64,000 nucleotides of DNA from Streptococcus parasanguinis (GTDB lineage Bacteria > Bacillota > Bacilli > Lactobacillales > Streptococcaceae). Below, one piece after another: positions 33,482 to 42,024 of this stretch (position 1 is its first letter; the number at the start of each line of letters is the position of its first letter). The DNA is taken from positions 17,551 to 81,550 of the forward strand of contig CAJJKY010000011.1 of the NCBI GenBank assembly GCA_905188195.1, read 5' to 3'. The notes below the pieces were generated by a model, which saw only the letters and a list, made by a program, of their open reading frames with translations, ran no database searches and was not told where the DNA came from. Both the position numbers and the translations under genes were made by a program.

Positions 33482-34525
33482 TTAGACCAACATTGAAATC
33501 GGGTCTTCAATCAAGGCTTTCAAGTCTTTCATGAATTTGGCACCAGCCATTCCATCGACAACGCGGTGGTCAATGGTCAAGCCCAAGCTCATGATTGGAC
33601 GAATGACAATTTCACCATTCACAACCACTGTTTTTTCAACCGTTGCGCTAACTCCAAGGATAGCAGAGTTTGGTTGGTTGATAATCGGTCCAAATGATTG
33701 AACGCCAAACATCCCCAAGTTACTGATGGTAAAAGTTGAGTTTTGCAATTCACTTGGAGCAAGTTTACCATCCAAGGTACGTCCGATAACATCCTTGAAG
33801 GCTACGACCAACTCTGACAAGGTCATCTTTTCAGCATTGTAGACAACTGGAGTCATGAGTCCATTGTCCATCCCAACTGCCATTGCCAAATTGACATAGT
33901 TGTGAGTGATGATGGTTTTGCCATCTTCCGTCAATGACGCATTGATGTATGGGTGTTTCATCAAGGTCTTAACAACTGCTAGAGAAAGCAAATCTGTTAC
34001 AGTGACTTTTTTGCCAGTTGCTTCCATGATTGGATCCAATACTTTCTTACGAAGGGCCAACATTTGAGACATATCAACGTCATAGTTCAAAGTAAAGGTT
34101 GGTGCTGTCAAGTAAGATTCCACCATCCGTTGAGCGATCACCTTCCGCATTGGTGTCATCGGAATCCGCTCAATCTCACCATAAGGTGTCACATTATCTG
34201 GAACTTCTTCCACCTTCTCGATTTGAGCCGGTGACTTAATGGTCTCGTTCTCAATATTTTCAGGAAGGAAAGCAAGGACGTCCTTCTTCATGATCTTGCC
34301 ACGATGACCAGTTCCTTGGATCTCTTGCCAAGCAATATTGTGTTCTAAAGCAATTCGTTTTGCAAGTGGTGAAATGCGAACCACATTTGTGTCTTTATAG
34401 GTTTCCACGTCTTCTTTGTGGACACGACCGTTTGCGCCTGAACCAGAAACATCATAGAGGTTGATCCCAAGATCATCCGCTAATTTTCTAGCCGCAGGAG
34501 TCGCTCTTAGCTTATCATCAGCCAT
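33482..34525 (-). CDS. pdhC: dihydrolipoyl acetyltransferase (E2), no lipoyl domain
   Basis: 347 residues. Two peripheral-subunit-binding domains (about 6-40 and 50-86) and the catalytic acetyltransferase domain (about 115-347) with His320 and Asp324 in Asp-His-Arg-Val-Val-Asp-Gly. The N-terminal lipoyl domain usual in E2 is absent; it sits on E3 instead. RBS GGAGAGG. It lies 41 bases before pdhD and 220 bases after pdhB, an odd gap inside an operon. Confidence 0.94.
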   Translation of the reverse strand: MADDKLRATPAARKLADDLGINLYDVSGSGANGRVHKEDVETYKDTNVVRISPLAKRIALEHNIAWQEIQGTGHRGKIMKKDVLAFLPENIENETIKSPAQIEKVEEVPDNVTPYGEIERIPMTPMRKVIAQRMVESYLTAPTFTLNYDVDMSQMLALRKKVLDPIMEATGKKVTVTDLLSLAVVKTLMKHPYINASLTEDGKTIITHNYVNLAMAVGMDNGLMTPVVYNAEKMTLSELVVAFKDVIGRTLDGKLAPSELQNSTFTISNLGMFGVQSFGPIINQPNSAILGVSATVEKTVVVNGEIVIRPIMSLGLTIDHRVVDGMAGAKFMKDLKALIEDPISMLV

Positions 34526-34745
34526 GACCTCTCCTATTCTATTTATGATGCAAAGGGCGTTTAAAAGCGACCGAAAAATAGGAAACCGACGCAGACTTCG
34601 ATGAAGTCAAGGAGATTTATCTTTTTTCCGAGCTTTTAGCCCGTGCTCTAATCTAAGATATTAAGGACGCAGAGAACTTTGTACCTAAAAAGATACAAAG
34701 TTTCCTCGTCTAATCCAAATGATATTACATAATTTATGTTATGTA
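34526..34745 (-). repeat. structured intergenic element between pdhB and pdhC
   Basis: 220 bases with at least four potential hairpins: AACTTTGTA/TACAAAGTT (34675-34683 with 34694-34702), GAGC/GCTC (34630-34648), GACTTC-GAT-GAAGTC (34594-34608) and ACATAA/TTATGT (34727-34744). No coding potential. It looks like one of the short dispersed intergenic repeats of streptococci, but I cannot name the family. A regulatory RNA within the operon is the alternative. Confidence 0.5.
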
Positions 34746-35738
34746 TTATTCTTTGTTATATGTTTTACGAATAGCATCTTTGATGCTTTCAACTGTTGGA
34801 ATCATTGCATTTTCAAGGTTTTGTGCGTAAGGCATTGGTACATCTTCCCCCGCACAACGGCGGATTGGTGCATCCAAGTAATCAAATGCTTCTGATTCAG
34901 AAATAATAGCTGAAATTTCACCAATATAGCCACTTGTTTTGTGGGCATCATTGACAAGGACTACTTTTCCTGTCTTCTTAACAGAATTAATAATGATCTC
35001 TTTATCGAGTGGGACCAAGGTCCGTGGGTCTACTACTTCTACTGAGATGCCTTCTTCTGCCAATTCTTCAGCAGCTTGCATCACGCGACGAAGCATTTTT
35101 CCGTAGGTTACGACAGTGACGTCAGTTCCTTCGCGTTTGATTTCTCCGACACCAAGTGGAGTCGTGTAGTCTGGGTCAACAGGCACTTCACCTTTTTGGT
35201 TGAATTCTGATTTATACTCAAGAATGATTACTGGGTTGTTATCGCGAATAGAAGACTTGAGAAGTCCCTTCATATCCGCTGGAGTTCCAGGAGCAACAAC
35301 TTTCAAACCAGGAATATGCGTAAACCATGATTCCAAAGATTGGGAGTGTTGAGCTGCAGATCCAACTCCATTACCAGCAGCACAGCGAATGGTCATCGGT
35401 ACTTGCCCTTTACCACCAAACATGTAGCGAGTTTTAGCAGCTTGGTTGACAATAGCATCCATGGCAATTACTGAGAAATCCATGAAAGTCATATCAACGA
35501 TTGGGCGAAGTCCGGTCATGGCTGCACCTGCTGCTGCACCTGAAATCGCAGCCTCAGAAATCGGACAGTCACGGACACGTTCTGGACCGAATTCCTCAAG
35601 CATTCCTACTGAAGTTCCGAAGTCTCCACCGAAAACTCCGACATCTTCCCCCATCAACAATACATTTTCGTCGCGACGCATTTCCTCAGACATAGCAAGG
35701 ATAATGGTATCGCGGAAAGACATTAATTTAGTTTCCAT
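34746..35738 (-). CDS. pdhB: pyruvate dehydrogenase E1 beta subunit
   Basis: 330 residues, the standard length. Transketolase-type TPP enzyme subunit: Met-Gly-Glu-Asp-Val-Gly near residues 29-34, an Asp-Phe central region and a C-terminal transketolase domain with Val-Asp-Pro-Arg-Thr-Leu. Works with PdhA to decarboxylate a 2-oxo acid, most likely pyruvate; an acetoin dehydrogenase role (aco naming) is the alternative. It starts 16 bases after the pdhA stop. Confidence 0.94.
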   Translation of the reverse strand: METKLMSFRDTIILAMSEEMRRDENVLLMGEDVGVFGGDFGTSVGMLEEFGPERVRDCPISEAAISGAAAGAAMTGLRPIVDMTFMDFSVIAMDAIVNQAAKTRYMFGGKGQVPMTIRCAAGNGVGSAAQHSQSLESWFTHIPGLKVVAPGTPADMKGLLKSSIRDNNPVIILEYKSEFNQKGEVPVDPDYTTPLGVGEIKREGTDVTVVTYGKMLRRVMQAAEELAEEGISVEVVDPRTLVPLDKEIIINSVKKTGKVVLVNDAHKTSGYIGEISAIISESEAFDYLDAPIRRCAGEDVPMPYAQNLENAMIPTVESIKDAIRKTYNKE

Positions 35739-35754
35739 AATTCTCTACTCCCCC

Positions 35755-36723
35755 TTAGTCTGCGTAAATATCTTCGAAAGCTGATTCAAGTGGAGGGAAT
35801 GGGCTTTCTTCCGCAAATTTCACTGAAGCTTCCACTGCTTCTTTTACTTCTTCTTGGATCTGATCCAATTCTTCTGCGCTCGCAATCTCATTTTCAAGGA
35901 GATACTTGCGAAGGTTTTCGATTGGATCTTTCTTCTTCCACTCTTCTACTTCTTCACGAGTCCGGTATTTACCAGGGTCAGATGAAGAGTGACCAAGCCA
36001 ACGATAGGTGACACTTTCAATCAAGACAGGTCCTTTACCAGAGCGAACGTGTTCAACAGCTTTTTGGAATCCTTCATAGACATCAATAACATTGTTTCCA
36101 TCAGGAATAAACATTCCAGGAATGCCGTAAGCAGCACTACGCTCGTGGATATGCTGGATATTGGTCATTTTCTTGATATCGGCAGAGATTCCGTAACCGT
36201 TATTGATACAGTAGAAAATTACCGGAAGATTCCAAATAGAAGCCATATTCACCGCTTCGTGGAAAACACCTTCGTTGGTTGCGCCGTCCCCAAAGAAGCA
36301 GACGACAATCTTACCAGTCTTTTTCATTTGTTGTGTAAGGGCAGCACCTACTGCAATTCCCATACCACCACCAACGATCCCGTTAGCACCAAGGTTACCA
36401 GCATCGAGGTCAGCAATATGCATGGAGCCGCCTTTCCCCTTACAAGTACCGGTATACTTACCAAGGATTTCTGCCATCATGCCATTCAAATCGATTCCTT
36501 TAGCAATGGCTTGTCCGTGACCACGGTGGTTAGATGTCAGCAAATCATCATCGTTCAAAGCCAACATCGCGCCAACGTTAGCCGCTTCTTCCCCAACAGA
36601 AAAGTGCGTCATTCCTGGCACTTTCCCTTTTTTTACTAACTGTGCAATTTTTAAGTCCATGCGACGGATTTCTTCCATTTTACGGAACATTTCCAATAAG
36701 AGACTTTTATCTAATGTTGCCAT
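35755..36723 (-). CDS. pdhA: pyruvate dehydrogenase E1 alpha subunit
   Basis: 322 residues. TPP-binding motif Gly-Asp-Gly-Ala at 145-148 ending in Asn-Asn near 175. Phosphorylation-loop region Tyr-Arg-Trp-Leu-Gly-His-Ser near residue 268. Of two consecutive ATGs (36726, 36723) the second has better spacing from AAAGG and matches the family start. First gene of pdhA-pdhB-pdhC-pdhD-lplA, which supplies acetyl-CoA under aerobic growth. Confidence 0.95.
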   Translation of the reverse strand: MATLDKSLLLEMFRKMEEIRRMDLKIAQLVKKGKVPGMTHFSVGEEAANVGAMLALNDDDLLTSNHRGHGQAIAKGIDLNGMMAEILGKYTGTCKGKGGSMHIADLDAGNLGANGIVGGGMGIAVGAALTQQMKKTGKIVVCFFGDGATNEGVFHEAVNMASIWNLPVIFYCINNGYGISADIKKMTNIQHIHERSAAYGIPGMFIPDGNNVIDVYEGFQKAVEHVRSGKGPVLIESVTYRWLGHSSSDPGKYRTREEVEEWKKKDPIENLRKYLLENEIASAEELDQIQEEVKEAVEASVKFAEESPFPPLESAFEDIYAD

Positions 36724-36759
36724 CATTTCGCCTTTCTTAGCATTTATTCATTCTCTTTC

Positions 36760-36788
36760 ATTCTAGCCAAAAATGAAAGCACTGTCAA
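36760..36788 (-). promoter_or_regulatory. pdhA promoter
   Basis: Read on the - strand: -35 TTGACA (36788-36783), 17 bases, -10 TAGAAT (36765-36760). About 30 bases of leader. Confidence 0.88.
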
Positions 36789-36804
36789 AAAAAATGCTCA
36801 TATG

Positions 36805-36878
36805 ATTTCACAAACTTTATTCCTTGGAAGGAGGTTTAATAAGCTTTTTAAAATCCTAATACAATATTTCACAAACTT
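36805..36878 (-). promoter_or_regulatory. 13-bp direct repeats upstream of the pdh promoter
   Basis: ATTTCACAAACTT (+ strand) is found exactly at 36805-36817 and 36866-36878. On the gene strand each contains TTTGTGAAAT, a half-site of the redox regulator Rex (TTGTGAA-N4-TTCACAA), but no full palindrome is present. Confidence 0.5.
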
Positions 36879-36903
36879 ATCTCTCATGACTTTGCTATAC
36901 ATA

Positions 36904-36934
36904 TAAAAAAACCGATAGGATCCTATCCTACCGG
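36904..36934 (-). terminator. terminator of the ATP-grasp/esterase operon
   Basis: On the - strand CCGGTAGGA pairs with TCCTATCGG (one G-U), loop TAGGA, then seven T. Confidence 0.88.
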
Positions 36935-36942
36935 TCGTTATC

Positions 36943-38109
36943 TTATGATTGGCGTTGGCCAAAGTCATGAATCATTTGTTCCAATTCTTCACGACTAGGT
37001 GTAGTAAGCATATAGAGGTAATCTCCCTGAAGTTCCGCAAAAGCTGCTGGCATGTCTTTCTTGACACGGAATTGATCATGGTATTTAGCCAAAACTTCTT
37101 CCTCTGACAGAGCATAAGCTGCATTGGCACGACGAGAGGTTGCCAAGCAATAAAGAGGCTCAAACTCAGAAGCTGGGAAAGGTTCTCCTGCTACAATGGC
37201 GGCATAGCCACGGTACAAATCAATCGAGTGAGCGTAGTTGTAGACATCGATGGTAAAGCCACCTGCAGGGCGATTATTGTACTCTATCGCAATATAGTCA
37301 TCCCCATCGCGGAAGAACTCAATGTGGAAGAAACGTTCCTTCATGCCAAAGGCCTTGACAATCGCTTCCCCGTATTGACGCAATTTTGGATCCATCTCTT
37401 TGAGGACATAATAAGAGTTGTCCATCTTGTAGAGCATCAAATCGAGTGGCGTATAAGCATAGTCAAAAGTCGTTGAGAAGACAATGTTGCCATCGCGATC
37501 GACCAGACCATCAAAGGTACAAATCTCGCTAGAAGTGACGAATTTCTCAAAGAAGTACTCGGTATGGCCATCCCATTCTGCCTTGAAATGGTCCACATCT
37601 TCTGGTGTTTCGATCTTGAAGGTCGCTGCTGCTCCTACTCCGTTGTCAGGTTTGGCAATCAATGGCAACCCAATCTTCTTCACGGCCTTGTCGATGTCTT
37701 TTTCTGTTTTAACCACAGCACCCGGAACGACTGGGACTCCAGCCTTCTTGAAGAGTTTCTTCATTTCGGATTTGAACTTGGTTTTCTTCAGATCTTTTGG
37801 CTTAGCCCCGAAGACATTGAATTGCTCCCGAAGCGCCGCATCCAATTCCAACCAGTACTCATTATGAGACTCAATGCGATCGATTGGGCCATGTTTATAA
37901 AAGAGAAAGGCTACCGCACGCTTCACTTCGTCCAGATTTTCCAAATTTTCAACACGGAAATATTCTGTTAAGCTGTTGCACAAAGGCTCATCTAACTGTT
38001 CATATGGCTCTTGACCAATTCCCAAAACAGTGATCCCTTTATTAGCTAGTTCGATGGTAAATTGTTGGAAGTTTTGTGGGTAATATGGTGAAATAACGAT
38101 ATAATTCAT
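36943..38109 (-). CDS. ATP-grasp carboxylate-amine ligase-like protein
   Basis: 388 residues. N-terminal pre-ATP-grasp domain, then Leu-Pro-Leu-Ile-Ala-Lys-Pro-Asp-Asn-Gly-Val-Gly-Ala (about 153-165) as the nucleotide-binding lysine/glycine loop, and Phe-His-Ile-Glu-Phe-Phe...Ile-Glu-Tyr-Asn-Asn-Arg-Pro-Ala-Gly-Gly for magnesium binding and catalysis. Such enzymes ligate a carboxylate to an amine through acyl phosphate. Substrates unknown. RBS GGGAGGAGA. Third gene after two esterases, with 21 bases between. Confidence 0.83.
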   Translation of the reverse strand: MNYIVISPYYPQNFQQFTIELANKGITVLGIGQEPYEQLDEPLCNSLTEYFRVENLENLDEVKRAVAFLFYKHGPIDRIESHNEYWLELDAALREQFNVFGAKPKDLKKTKFKSEMKKLFKKAGVPVVPGAVVKTEKDIDKAVKKIGLPLIAKPDNGVGAAATFKIETPEDVDHFKAEWDGHTEYFFEKFVTSSEICTFDGLVDRDGNIVFSTTFDYAYTPLDLMLYKMDNSYYVLKEMDPKLRQYGEAIVKAFGMKERFFHIEFFRDGDDYIAIEYNNRPAGGFTIDVYNYAHSIDLYRGYAAIVAGEPFPASEFEPLYCLATSRRANAAYALSEEEVLAKYHDQFRVKKDMPAAFAELQGDYLYMLTTPSREELEQMIHDFGQRQS

Positions 38110-38130
38110 TGAGGTCTCCTCCCTTTTTAC

Positions 38131-38871
38131 TTATAGATACATTTGGCCTAGGAAATAAGGCATTTGTTTGCGCCACCATTCCCAATCGTGGGCTACATCA
38201 TGTCCCCATTCAGCGAACCATGCAGGAATATTTTTGTGATCAAAGGCTTCTTTCAGTTTGTAGAAAGATGGAAGCCCGTCTTGTTCCCAAGCCCCTAAAC
38301 CAGTACAAACAACAATTTCAGCCTGACGGTAACGATCGATAAACCAGCCATCATTTTGGTTCCAAATATAATCAGATGGCGAGTTTTGATAAATGGCTTC
38401 ATCTCCACCAAAATCACCAACAAAGAAACGAGCGTCATAGACTCCACTCAAGGCAATCACTTTGTTAAAGACATCTGGATGTTGCAAGAAGAAATTAAGC
38501 GCGTGGTAGGCTCCCATAGAGCAACCAGTTGTCATCATCGGATCAAACCAGCCTGTTTTGTGCTTGATGAAAGGAATAGCTTCTTCAATCACATAGCGCT
38601 CGTAAGCACGGTGCATCTCTGCTCGATCATGAGGATTTTTCCAATCACAAAGCCAGCTTTCACTATCAACACTCGAAAGGGTGAAGAATTGAACCCGTCC
38701 TTCTTCGATAAACTGAGCACAAGCATCAATCATACCAAAGTCATAGTACTCGTTATGGCTTCCACCTGATGAAGCGAAGACCACAACAGGAATACCAGCA
38801 TGTCCATAGCGGTTCAGATACATTTCACGGTTGAGTTGGCCACTCCAGTGGCTTAAATGTTCAATATTCAT
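38131..38871 (-). CDS. esterase family protein (alpha/beta hydrolase)
   Basis: 246 residues, putative-esterase (esterase D/enterochelin esterase-like) fold. Nucleophile in Gly-Cys-Ser-Met-Gly-Ala-Tyr-His (Ser near 116) and a late Trp-Gly-His-Asp. No signal peptide. Middle gene of the esterase-esterase-ATP-grasp operon. Substrate unknown. Confidence 0.82.
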   Translation of the reverse strand: MNIEHLSHWSGQLNREMYLNRYGHAGIPVVVFASSGGSHNEYYDFGMIDACAQFIEEGRVQFFTLSSVDSESWLCDWKNPHDRAEMHRAYERYVIEEAIPFIKHKTGWFDPMMTTGCSMGAYHALNFFLQHPDVFNKVIALSGVYDARFFVGDFGGDEAIYQNSPSDYIWNQNDGWFIDRYRQAEIVVCTGLGAWEQDGLPSFYKLKEAFDHKNIPAWFAEWGHDVAHDWEWWRKQMPYFLGQMYL

Positions 38872-38909
38872 AAGTTTCCTCTTTCCTTTATTTCTTTATT
38901 TACAGTCTA

Positions 38910-39737
38910 TTAATCCCAATTTTCTGCCAAAAAACGAAGGCATTCTGGTAAATGTTCAGCCCAAGCTTCTTCATGGTGAATAGCACCGGATTGAATCCGA
39001 ATGGCAATATGATTGAGATCGACTCCTTGTTGAATGACATCGTGATAGTAACGAAGGGATGAGTCAATATAGGCTTGCTTGATATTCCCCGCCATCAGCG
39101 TTTTATCTGTATCATCCGCCTCTTCAGTCCCCACATAGATGTAGATCCGTTGATCTGCATATAGATTCTTGCGCTCGATATAGCGGTCAAAGGCCTCTTG
39201 GTGCAACCAGTTAGCAGAGGAGAAGACTCCCAGACAACCAATTTGGTCTTGGTACTCTAAGCCCAAGAATTGGGTAATATTCCCACCCAAGGAAGATCCA
39301 ATCATGGCCGTATGTTCTCGATCAGCAAGAGTCCGGTATTCTTGGTCGATAAAAGGTTTCACCACCTCCATGACAAATTCGCCGTACTCAACTCCCTTGC
39401 CACCAAATTGCATGCCAGGAATATTGGATTCCTTGTACTTCCAGGCAGAGTATTCATTCATGCGTTGGAAACCATCATTATCGATCGCAACAACAATCAT
39501 GCGACTAATATCGGGATTCCGCTTAATAGCTGGAATAACTTTCCAGGAATGACCCGCATAAGCTTCCTTGCTGTACAAAACGTTTTGCCCATCGTGAAAA
39601 TAAACCACAGGGTAACGTCTATCAGTATCCGTTTCATAATTCTTAGGTAATAAGACTCGCACACGACGGAGTTTTCCGGTATAAGGCACTTTCAACTCGT
39701 GTGTCTTCATATCTAAATAAAAATAGGATTTGTTCAT
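38910..39737 (-). CDS. esterase family protein (enterochelin-esterase-like, EstA-type)
   Basis: 275 residues. Putative-esterase domain with Tyr-Phe-His-Asp-Gly-Gln-Asn near 48, nucleophile in Gly-Ser-Ser-Leu-Gly-Gly-Asn (near 150), and Ile-His-His-Glu-Glu-Ala-Trp near the end. No signal peptide. From memory, a pneumococcal homologue (EstA) deacetylates sialic acids and aids mucin use; the same may hold here. RBS is weak (AGAGAG). First gene of the three-gene operon. Confidence 0.83.
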   Translation of the reverse strand: MNKSYFYLDMKTHELKVPYTGKLRRVRVLLPKNYETDTDRRYPVVYFHDGQNVLYSKEAYAGHSWKVIPAIKRNPDISRMIVVAIDNDGFQRMNEYSAWKYKESNIPGMQFGGKGVEYGEFVMEVVKPFIDQEYRTLADREHTAMIGSSLGGNITQFLGLEYQDQIGCLGVFSSANWLHQEAFDRYIERKNLYADQRIYIYVGTEEADDTDKTLMAGNIKQAYIDSSLRYYHDVIQQGVDLNHIAIRIQSGAIHHEEAWAEHLPECLRFLAENWD

Positions 39738-39771
39738 TGTCAGAAAACTCTCTATATTCTAAATTTTATTC

Positions 39772-39780
39772 ATTATACCA
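39772..39780 (-). promoter_or_regulatory. promoter of the esterase/ATP-grasp operon
   Basis: On the - strand TGG-TATAAT (39780-39772), an extended -10, 34 bases before the first ATG. No clear -35. Confidence 0.6.
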
Positions 39781-39830
39781 TTTTTAGAAGAAAAAGTCTG
39801 GATTTTCTCCAAACTTTTTCCTTTCTTGAG

Positions 39831-41165
39831 TTATTTTTCCATAAACTGAGCCAAATCTTGTAAAGAACGTTCGGCAATTTTCTCATACCGTTCCTTTTTA
39901 TCTCGAATGCGTGGTCCTTCCAGCTCCTTGATAATTCCAAAATTGACATTCATCGGTTGGAAATGCTTGCTGTCGGCATGGGTAATATAGTGAGCCAGGC
40001 TTCCGATAGCTGTCGTTTCAGGGAAAATCGCTGCTTCTTCTCCTTTGAAAAGGCGAGCTGCATTGATTCCAGCTACCAAACCTGAGGCTGCTGACTCAAC
40101 ATAGCCTTCTACCCCTGTCATTTGGCCTGCAAAGAAGAGGTTCGGTTGTTTCTTAGAACGGTAGGTTTGTTCAAGCAGATTTGGAGAATCCATGTAGGAA
40201 TTGCGGTGCATGACTCCGTATCTGACAAACTCCGCATGTTCCAAACCTGGAATCATTTGGAAGACCCGTTTTTGTTCGCCCCATTTAAGGTGAGTTTGGA
40301 AGCCAACGATATTGTAGAGGCTGGCAGCCGCATTGTCTTGGCGCAACTGAACGACTGCATAGGGTGTCTTAAACTCCCCATCACGTGGCCCTTTGTAATC
40401 ATCTGGATACTCGAGTCCAACTGGTTTCATAGGGCCATAGAGCATAGTTTTGATGCCTCGTTTGGCCATGACTTCAATGGGCATACAACCTTCAAAATAC
40501 TTTTCTTTTTCAAAAGAGTTGAGCGGGGCTTCTTCTGCATTGACCAAGGCCTCGTGGAAGTCCATAAACTCTTGCTTGGTCATTGGGCAGTTGAGATAAG
40601 CTGCTTCTCCCTTATCATAGCGTGACTTGAGATAGACCTTGTTCATATCGACAGTATTGACATCGATGATTGGAGCTGCTGCATCATAAAAATAGAAACC
40701 ATCGCCACCATTAAGGGCGTGAATCTTTTCTGCCAAGGCATCGCTGGTTAGAGGCCCCGTTGCGACCACTGTGATGGCATCTGTCGGCAATTCCGTAATT
40801 TCATCACGAATGACTTCGATGAGCGGATGTTGGGACACCTTCTCCGTCACCCGGCTAGCAAAACCTTCTCGGTCCACAGCAAGTGCTCCACCGGCTGGTA
40901 CACGAGTCGCTTCCGCTGCTTCAAGGATGACAGAACCCAGACGACGCATTTCTTCTTTGAGGAGCCCGACAGCATTGGTGAGAGAATCCCCACGAAGAGA
41001 GTTGGAACACACTAACTCAGCAAAGTTGTCTGTTTTGTGTTGCGGAGTGGATTTGACTCCACGCATTTCATAAAGCTTGACCGGAATTCCCTGTTGGGCA
41101 ATCTGGTAAGCTGCTTCCGAGCCTGCAAGGCCCGCACCGATCACATTGATATAAGATTGAGACAT
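39831..41165 (-). CDS. trmFO: tRNA (uracil-5-)-methyltransferase TrmFO
   Basis: 444 residues. Folate- and FAD-dependent enzyme that makes m5U54 in the tRNA T-loop. FAD motif Val-Ile-Gly-Ala-Gly-Leu-Ala-Gly-Ser-Glu at residues 7-16, and a C-terminal Gly-Gln-Met-Thr-Gly-Val-Glu-Gly-Tyr segment typical of the Gid/TrmFO family. I chose the ATG at 41165 (Met-Ser-Gln-Ser-Tyr); upstream in-frame codons do not match the family. Confidence 0.96.
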   Translation of the reverse strand: MSQSYINVIGAGLAGSEAAYQIAQQGIPVKLYEMRGVKSTPQHKTDNFAELVCSNSLRGDSLTNAVGLLKEEMRRLGSVILEAAEATRVPAGGALAVDREGFASRVTEKVSQHPLIEVIRDEITELPTDAITVVATGPLTSDALAEKIHALNGGDGFYFYDAAAPIIDVNTVDMNKVYLKSRYDKGEAAYLNCPMTKQEFMDFHEALVNAEEAPLNSFEKEKYFEGCMPIEVMAKRGIKTMLYGPMKPVGLEYPDDYKGPRDGEFKTPYAVVQLRQDNAAASLYNIVGFQTHLKWGEQKRVFQMIPGLEHAEFVRYGVMHRNSYMDSPNLLEQTYRSKKQPNLFFAGQMTGVEGYVESAASGLVAGINAARLFKGEEAAIFPETTAIGSLAHYITHADSKHFQPMNVNFGIIKELEGPRIRDKKERYEKIAERSLQDLAQFMEK

Positions 41166-41319
41166 GACACTAATACCTCTTTGGGTATCAAAACACCTCA
41201 CTGAACTGTTAGACACCCACAAATCTTTCTAATTTTCTACTTGGTCCATTATACCAAAAAGCCAAGTAAAAAGACAGGGAAGCTTTTCCTTCCTGTCTTA
41301 GACTTTACTATTTATTTTC

Positions 41320-42024
41320 TTATAGACACAACCAAGCTGCTAAGAGGGCAGAGAGGATACTGAACAAGGACCCGATCAAGTAATACTCCGCAAAGGCTGG
41401 ATTCTCCGAAATTTTATTATAGCGGGCGATGGATTTGGCTGTAAATACTAGGCCGATAGATGCAAATTGCCCATAGACCAGACAGGCACCAATCACCAAA
41501 CGCTCTAAAAAGCCAATCATGGAACCAGCCCCAGTGATCGTATCCATTTTCTTCTTGCTGGTGGGTTGATACTTGGCAAACAGAATTTTAAAGGCAATAT
41601 TGCTTGGTTTCCCAACTAGGAGGGCATAAAAGATTAGATTTAAAATGTCCAAGGGTAGATAGGTCGTGCCATTCTTCGCTCCTAAAAGGACTAGACACGT
41701 CAAGATGCCAATATGCAAGACTTGATCCAGCGTAAAGGTCCATGCGGTTGGTAATTTCAATTGCTTCTGCACGATCGGTTTTAAGAAATCTATTCCAGCA
41801 TGAGTCAGTAAAATGACCAAGCAAATCCACCACAAGTCTATATGACAGAGAGAAACCACTATCAGAGGCAGTGCTACATATAGAATGTGAAGCCCGAGAA
41901 CCTTCTTATCCTGATCCTTGCGATCCGCCATCTTTTGACTTTGAAAATAATAATCCGATAACAAATGACAAATCAACAAGAGGATCAAGTATGGATTCAT
42001 TACGATACTAGACAATCCGCTCAT
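41320..42024 (-). CDS. DUF3307 membrane protein, satD partner
   Basis: 234 residues, about six or seven hydrophobic segments. The opening (Leu-Ile-Cys-His-Leu-Leu-Ser-Asp-Tyr-Tyr-Phe-Gln) is the DUF3307 signature. Its start overlaps satD by 17 bases, so the two are translationally coupled. It may correspond to satE of the S. mutans sat operon; I recall the operon but cannot confirm the identity. Function unknown. Confidence 0.8.
   Translation of the reverse strand: MSGLSSIVMNPYLILLLICHLLSDYYFQSQKMADRKDQDKKVLGLHILYVALPLIVVSLCHIDLWWICLVILLTHAGIDFLKPIVQKQLKLPTAWTFTLDQVLHIGILTCLVLLGAKNGTTYLPLDILNLIFYALLVGKPSNIAFKILFAKYQPTSKKKMDTITGAGSMIGFLERLVIGACLVYGQFASIGLVFTAKSIARYNKISENPAFAEYYLIGSLFSILSALLAAWLCL

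Noticed and set aside
36275..36639. Open frames antisense to pdhA, one of 216 residues over 35989-36639
   Set aside because: Composition and phase follow the conserved pdhA codons; no family resemblance.
41166..41222. Upstream extension of TrmFO by 19 residues
   Set aside because: Not conserved; the FAD-binding fold begins right after the Met at 41165.
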